From an uncultured Lachnospiraceae bacterium (GTDB lineage: Bacteria; Bacillota_A; Clostridia; Lachnospirales; Lachnospiraceae): a stretch of DNA of 11,635 nucleotides. The translations under genes and the position numbers were made by a program. The stretch lies in assembly GCA_902783205.1 (NCBI GenBank), contig CACZQE010000361.1, positions 1 to 11,635 of the forward strand. The letters run 5' to 3'. Under the pieces are notes generated by a model. It had not been told where the DNA came from, ran no database searches, and saw nothing but the letters and a program-made list of their open reading frames with translations. Of this stretch, positions 6,638-11,635 are shown one piece after another (position 1 is the stretch's first letter; each line of letters begins with the position of its first letter).

Positions 6638-7446
6638 TGAAGAAAAAGATGAACAGATACCTTCTGGCCGGCCTGATCATTACAGGGATCATTTTGCTTA
6701 CCGCTCTGGTGGGCACTTTCTGGACGCCCTGTTCCCCGACTGCCATGAAATATATGAAATTTCAGCCGCCGGGACCGGGACATCCGTTTGGAACAGACAA
6801 TTTCGGCCGTGATATTTTCAGCCGTGTTCTGAAAGGAACCGGAACTACTCTTTATATAGCCCTGGCTACGGTTGCCATCGGCGCTGTGGCAGGGACGACA
6901 GTCGGCGCGGTGACAGGATATTTCGGCGGCGCCGTGGATGAGATCCTGATGCGTTTTAATGATGCTCTTACGGCTTTTCCCTCAATCCTTCTTGCCCTGC
7001 TGATCATCAGTCTGGTGGGACCGGGGAAAAAGTATAACGTTATCATCGCTCTGGGACTTGTTTTCATACCCAGCTTTGCCAGGGTAACAAGGACCGGTTT
7101 CGCATCTCTGCGGGATGTGAATTACATTACCAGTGCCCGCCTGATGGGAGCCGGACACGGCAGGATCCTGTTTGTACATATGCTGCCAAATACCATGCGG
7201 GTGCTCCTTCCGGCCATCACCATCGGATTTAATAATGCGGTGCTGGCGGAGGCCAGTATGAGTTTCCTTGGAATCGGTGTGACTCCCCCTGATGCTTCTC
7301 TGGGCTACATGCTCTCCGAGGCGCAGGGAATGTTGAAAGCCTGCCCCTGGTATGCTATTTTTACCGGCCTTTCCATCATACTGCTGGTCTTTGGCGTGGG
7401 CCTGATCGGCAGGGGACTTCAGGACCAGAACCGGGAGGTGATCTAA
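6637..7446 (+). CDS. ABC importer permease, DppC/OppC type
   Basis: This is the second membrane subunit, pairing with the DppB-like protein. From the ATG it has 269 residues: a first helix at about 9-28, then the DppC-type motif HPFGTDNFGRDIFSRVL at 49-65, further helices, and an EAA-type loop (SARLMGAGHGRILFVHMLPN). I chose the ATG at 6637 because it overlaps the previous stop as TGATG and sits 9 bases after GGGAGG (6622-6627). A GTG one codon earlier (6634) is also in frame. It ends one base before the ATG of the first ATPase gene, whose ribosome binding site (GGAGGTG) lies within the end of this gene. The identification is secure; the substrate is unknown. Confidence 0.93.
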   Translation: MKKKMNRYLLAGLIITGIILLTALVGTFWTPCSPTAMKYMKFQPPGPGHPFGTDNFGRDIFSRVLKGTGTTLYIALATVAIGAVAGTTVGAVTGYFGGAVDEILMRFNDALTAFPSILLALLIISLVGPGKKYNVIIALGLVFIPSFARVTRTGFASLRDVNYITSARLMGAGHGRILFVHMLPNTMRVLLPAITIGFNNAVLAEASMSFLGIGVTPPDASLGYMLSEAQGMLKACPWYAIFTGLSIILLVFGVGLIGRGLQDQNREVI

Positions 7447-7447
7447 T

Positions 7448-8236
7448 ATGCTGGAAATCAGAGACCTCCATGTAAAGTTTCATAACCGGGATCATGAGGC
7501 GGTCGGCGGTATCTCCCTGACCATTGAAGACGGAGAGATCATGGGTCTGGTAGGAGAGAGCGGCAGCGGCAAAACGGTTACTGCCATGAGTATCGCAGGT
7601 CTGCTTCCAAGAAAGCAATGTACTTTCAGAGGAGATATTCTTCTGGACGGACAGGACCTTCTTCACGCCAGAAGAAAAGAACTCCGTAAACTGCATGGAG
7701 CAAAAATCGGTGTTGTGTTTCAGGATCCCATGAGTTCTATGGATCCCCTGATGCGGGTCGGCGAGCAGGTTGGAGAATCCCTGCGGATCCATACAAGTCT
7801 GAGCTCGGAAGAGAGAAAAAAGAAGGTACTGGAGGCCATGGATGCAGTAGAATTAAATGATCCGGAAAGCCTCTACCGCAAGTATCCTCACGAACTGTCA
7901 GGAGGAATGCTGCAGCGGGCCATGATTGCCGCTGCCATTGTGACCACGCCGTCCCTCCTCCTTCTGGATGAGCCGACGACAGCACTGGATGTAACCATCC
8001 AGGCCCAGATTCTGGAACTTTTAAAGAGACTGAACACGGAAAAGAAGATCTCCATGCTTTTTATCTCCCATAACCTGAATGTAGTCCGCAAACTCTGTAA
8101 AAGAGTCGCGGTCATGAGAAAAGGGGAGATCGTGGAAACGGGGAATACGGATGATGTGTTTTTACATCCGCAGCATCCCTATACTCAGAAGCTGATTGAC
8201 GCGATTCCCACAAGGAATACAAAGGAGCGTTCATGA
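7448..8236 (+). CDS. ABC importer ATPase, DppD/OppD type
   Basis: This cytoplasmic nucleotide-binding subunit powers the importer. All catalytic motifs are visible: Walker A GESGSGKT (36-43), Q-loop Gln92, ABC signature LSGGMLQ (150-156, with Met where many have Gln), Walker B LLLLDE (170-175) and switch His208. At 262 residues it is much shorter than classical DppD/OppD (around 320 or more). It ends soon after [12 protein letters not shown], so the C-terminal oligopeptide-transporter extension is almost entirely missing. The same is true of its partner, so the short form is probably native to this subfamily (seen also in nickel-type systems) and not a truncation. The start has GGAGGTG at about 7435-7441. 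The stop overlaps the next ATG by 4 bases (ATGA). Confidence 0.94.
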   Translation: MLEIRDLHVKFHNRDHEAVGGISLTIEDGEIMGLVGESGSGKTVTAMSIAGLLPRKQCTFRGDILLDGQDLLHARRKELRKLHGAKIGVVFQDPMSSMDPLMRVGEQVGESLRIHTSLSSEERKKKVLEAMDAVELNDPESLYRKYPHELSGGMLQRAMIAAAIVTTPSLLLLDEPTTALDVTIQAQILELLKRLNTEKKISMLFISHNLNVVRKLCKRVAVMRKGEIVETGNTDDVFLHPQHPYTQKLIDAIPTRNTKERS

Positions 8237-9003
8237 ATATAAAAGAAAACAATCTGACATCTGACCGGAAGAAAGATCTGGTTCTGGAAGTCAGTCATGT
8301 AAGCGCCGGTTACAGGACCGGCGGTATCACCGGCCGCGGCGGCAAGTATCATGAAGTACTCCATGATGTGGACTTTTACGTCCGCCATGGCGAAATCATG
8401 GGTCTTGTGGGGGAGAGCGGCACCGGAAAGTCCACTCTTGCCCGTGTAATACTGGGCCTGCTTAAGCCGGAACAGGGCCGGGTGGTCCATTATACAAAAA
8501 GACCCCAGATCGTTTTTCAGGATCCCTACAGTTCCCTTAATCCTGCCTACAGTGCCTGGTGGTCCGTGGAAGAGCCGCTTCGGATTTTCGGCAAGTATGA
8601 CGCTGCCGAGAGGAAGCGCAGAGTTCGGGAAATGCTTAAAAGAGTAGAACTGCCGGAGGAATGCTATGAATCAAAGCCGGATGAATTGTCCGGAGGGCAG
8701 CGTCAGAGGGTAAGCATCGCGGCTGCCCTGATCCGCCGTCCCCGCTTTATTATAGCTGATGAGCCTGTCAGTGCCCTGGATGTGACGATCCAGGCCCAGA
8801 TTCTGAAGCTTCTTAAGAATCTGCGGGATGAGCTGGACTTAAGCTATCTCTTTATCTCCCATGACCTGAATGTGGTCTACCAGCTGTGTGACCGTGTCCT
8901 GGTCATGAAAGACGGCCGCATCGTGGAACAGGGAACCATTGAACAGGTATATGATCATCCCAGGGAAGACTATACCAGAAAACTATTGGAGGCAAGCAGC
9001 TGA
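8233..9003 (+). CDS. ABC importer ATPase, DppF/OppF type
   Basis: This is the second nucleotide-binding subunit, expected to form a heterodimer with the preceding ATPase. Motifs seen: Walker [10 protein letters not shown] (60-68), Q-loop Gln96, signature LSGGQRQ (152-158), Walker B FIIADE (172-177) and switch His210. The 256 residues are short for OppF, again lacking most of the C-terminal extension. It stops after [16 protein letters not shown] Gly-rich insert near 30-38 (GGITGRGGK) resembles the loop before the core in DppF-like proteins. The start overlaps the upstream stop as ATGA and has AAAGGAG at about 8220-8226. The stop codon overlaps the phosphoesterase start (TGATG). Confidence 0.94.
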   Translation: MNIKENNLTSDRKKDLVLEVSHVSAGYRTGGITGRGGKYHEVLHDVDFYVRHGEIMGLVGESGTGKSTLARVILGLLKPEQGRVVHYTKRPQIVFQDPYSSLNPAYSAWWSVEEPLRIFGKYDAAERKRRVREMLKRVELPEECYESKPDELSGGQRQRVSIAAALIRRPRFIIADEPVSALDVTIQAQILKLLKNLRDELDLSYLFISHDLNVVYQLCDRVLVMKDGRIVEQGTIEQVYDHPREDYTRKLLEASS

Positions 9004-9560
9004 TGACGATCCGGTATATTGCGGATATGCATTTTGATCATGAAGATATCATCGCATATGACAACCGTCCCTTTGACGGCATTGATGAGATGAACAGGGC
9101 CATGATCGACCGGTGGAACCGGGTGGTCGGCCCTGAGGACCTGACCTGGATTCTGGGCGATTTCTGCGCGGGGGATGCCTCCCGCTGGGATGAGATCCTT
9201 TCTTCCCTCAACGGGGAAAAAGCACTGATCATCGGCAATCATGACAACCGGGAAGCGGTTGCCGCCTGCAGAAAGCACTTCTGCGACATTGCCGAATACC
9301 GGGAGATCGCAGACCGGGACCGGAAAGTGATCTTATGCCACTATCCGGTTTTTTCTTTCCATGACCATTATTTTGGAGCAGTGCATCTCTACGGCCATGT
9401 CCATCAGTCCTATGAATGGAATGTCGCCGAGAACAGCAAAAGGCTCATGAGAAGCCTTTATGTCCGCGACGACGTTATGCGCATGACAAATGTAGGCGCC
9501 ATGCTCCCTTATATGGATTACAGCCCCCGCAGCCTGGATGAGCTGGAAGGAGAACTGTAG
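9003..9560 (+). CDS. Calcineurin-like metallophosphoesterase
   Basis: This 185-residue protein has the full two-metal phosphoesterase motif set: DMH with Asp8 and His10, GDF with Asp53, GNHD (78-81), His113 in CHYP, and GHVH with His132 and His134. The RPFDGIDEMNRAMIDRWN stretch near the start matches the small 'predicted phosphoesterase' group in which a similar segment follows the first metal motif. It is probably a soluble cytoplasmic hydrolase; the substrate is unknown. Its ATG shares the A of the ATPase stop (TGATG), with GGAGG at 8988-8992, so translation is likely coupled to the importer operon. No catalytic residue appears to be missing. A role in processing something imported, or a simple hitchhiker position, are both possible. 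Confidence 0.9.
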   Translation: MTIRYIADMHFDHEDIIAYDNRPFDGIDEMNRAMIDRWNRVVGPEDLTWILGDFCAGDASRWDEILSSLNGEKALIIGNHDNREAVAACRKHFCDIAEYREIADRDRKVILCHYPVFSFHDHYFGAVHLYGHVHQSYEWNVAENSKRLMRSLYVRDDVMRMTNVGAMLPYMDYSPRSLDELEGEL

Positions 9561-9610
9561 AAGTCAGGTCGTGTGACGCTTTACCGGAAATACCGGAAGG
9601 ATCGGATATT

Positions 9611-10093
9611 ATGAAAAAAGAAACCAAGACAAATGCAATGCGGATCCTGGACAGAGAAAAAGTTCCCTATGAGATGTTGTCCTACCCCCACGGCAAGGAG
9701 GCGGTGGACGGGGTAACCGTTGCTGCCCTGACCGGACAGAATCCTGACTATGTCTTCAAGACACTGGTTACAGTCAGCAATAAGAAGGAATACTTTGTCT
9801 TCTGTATCCCTGTGGCCTGTGAGCTTGACCTTAAAAAGGCAGCCCGGTCTGTCGGGGCCAAATCAGTTGAAATGATTCATGTGAAGGATATCAACAAGGT
9901 TACAGGGTATATACGGGGCGGCTGCTCTCCCGTGGGAATGAAAAAGAAGTACAGGACTACATTTCACAGCACGGCAGAGGCCAATCCGGTCATTCTGGTC
10001 AGCGGCGGAAAGATCGGCGCCCAGATCAGCTGTGACCCGCGGGACCTTGTCCGGATCACGGACGGTCAGTTTGCGGATGTGGTGAAAGAGTAG
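9611..10093 (+). CDS. ybaK: YbaK/EbsC-type aminoacyl-tRNA (Cys-tRNA Pro) deacylase
   Basis: This cytoplasmic trans-editing enzyme is expected to hydrolyse mischarged Cys-tRNA(Pro). The 160 residues cover one complete YbaK domain, with the conserved Lys50 in VFKTL, the GYIRGGCSPVGMKK segment (about 98-111) and the SGGKIGAQISCDP segment near the C-terminus. The length matches stand-alone YbaK. A GGAAGG site at about 9595-9600 precedes the ATG. The gene lies 50 bases after the phosphoesterase with no terminator seen between them, so it may be cotranscribed with the importer operon, although no functional link is obvious. The family is secure; the precise tRNA specificity is inferred from relatives. 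Confidence 0.93.
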   Translation: MKKETKTNAMRILDREKVPYEMLSYPHGKEAVDGVTVAALTGQNPDYVFKTLVTVSNKKEYFVFCIPVACELDLKKAARSVGAKSVEMIHVKDINKVTGYIRGGCSPVGMKKKYRTTFHSTAEANPVILVSGGKIGAQISCDPRDLVRITDGQFADVVKE

Positions 10094-10131
10094 TACGGCT
10101 TTTGCCTGCCGGCCTTTCAACGGAAAATGTG

Positions 10132-10161
10132 TTGAAGACAACCGGTCGATTGTTGTATAAT
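10132..10161 (+). promoter_or_regulatory. Sigma-A type promoter for eno
   Basis: A perfect TATAAT -10 box lies at 10156-10161, with TTGAAG as -35 at 10132-10137 and an 18-base spacer. It is about 76 bases upstream of the enolase start codon, leaving a leader that contains the hairpin at 10187-10210. Confidence 0.7.
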
Positions 10162-10186
10162 AGAGAGCGAACTGTAATATTAACCT

Positions 10187-10210
10187 ATGTCCGGCTGACC
10201 CGCCGGACAT
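10187..10210 (+). promoter_or_regulatory. Perfect 9-bp hairpin in the eno leader
   Basis: ATGTCCGGC (10187-10195) and GCCGGACAT (10202-10210) form a perfect 9-bp stem with a 6-base TGACCC loop, about 20 bases after the predicted transcription start. It is followed by an AT-rich stretch and the AAAGGAG ribosome binding site. No T-run follows, so it is not a terminator. It could stabilise the transcript's 5' end, or be a DNA-level operator if read as an interrupted palindrome. Confidence 0.6.
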
Positions 10211-10234
10211 GAATTATTTAACAAAGGAGATTAG

Positions 10235-11530
<1,296 letters not shown>

Positions 11531-11569
11531 TCATTGCCTGAATCTGCCGCTCAAATATGAAACAAAGAG

Positions 11570-11605
11570 CCTGGTTTCCCGGGAATACGGGAAATCAGGT
11601 TTTCT
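11570..11605 (+). terminator. Intrinsic terminator of eno
   Basis: CCTGGTTTCCCG (11570-11581) pairs with CGGGAAATCAGG (11588-11599) as a 12-bp stem with one G-T wobble and a 6-base loop, followed directly by TTTTCTT. It lies 40 bases after the enolase stop. Confidence 0.9.
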
Positions 11606-11635
11606 TATGTGAGACATTTACAACAAAAAACAGGA

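Noticed and set aside
9583..9600. Short direct repeat TACCGGAA twice between the phosphoesterase and YbaK-type genes
   Set aside because: Two 8-base copies one base apart are too short to call an element; the second merely contributes to the ribosome binding site region.
10094..10131. Terminator after the YbaK-type gene
   Set aside because: Only a weak GGC/GCC inverted repeat near 10098-10112 is seen, without a stable stem or T-run.

Overview
The window looks like a chromosomal segment of a low-to-moderate GC anaerobic Firmicute, most likely a Clostridia member near Lachnospiraceae. This is inferred from strong AAGGAG/GGAGG ribosome binding sites, sigma-A type promoters, lipoprotein signal peptides, tight operon packing and the protein flavour. 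No rRNA or other taxonomic marker was used, so the assignment is tentative. Most of the window is housekeeping or nutrient-uptake sequence. I see no CRISPR array, transposase, phage gene, tRNA or rRNA.

Left part (1-3330), eroding accessory DNA: the 3' tip of an unknown + strand gene (1-63); an intact O6-alkylguanine-DNA methyltransferase on the minus strand (105-641); two gene remnants meeting head to head near 1000 (a TauE/SafE-type exporter C-terminus on minus and a LysR-type regulator C-terminus on plus), which reads as the scar of a deletion through a divergent regulator/transporter pair; an intact putative lipoprotein metallopeptidase with HELFH and ExxxD motifs (1258-2262); and a broken minus strand gene (2359-3328) with at least two frame breaks, resembling a PP-loop-like protein family with a C-terminal cysteine cluster.

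Middle (3340-9560): upp (uracil salvage) on minus and a peptide/nickel-type ABC importer operon on plus are transcribed away from each other, with back-to-back promoters at about 4010-4094. The ABC operon has the full set in order: lipoprotein binding protein, two permeases, two ATPases. The last genes are packed with 1-4 base overlaps. A small calcineurin-like metallophosphoesterase starts inside the stop codon of the last ATPase gene and so appears translationally coupled to the transporter.

Right part (9611-11635): a YbaK-type aminoacyl-tRNA deacylase follows about 50 bases downstream with no visible terminator. Enolase (eno) then has its own promoter, a 9-bp hairpin in its leader and a clear intrinsic terminator.

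The observations most worth checking are the LysR/TauE scar, the multiply broken PP-loop-like gene, the metallopeptidase lipoprotein, the coupling of the phosphoesterase to the importer, the interlocked hairpins at 2334-2375, and the enolase leader hairpin. None of these amounts to a demonstrably new biological system.
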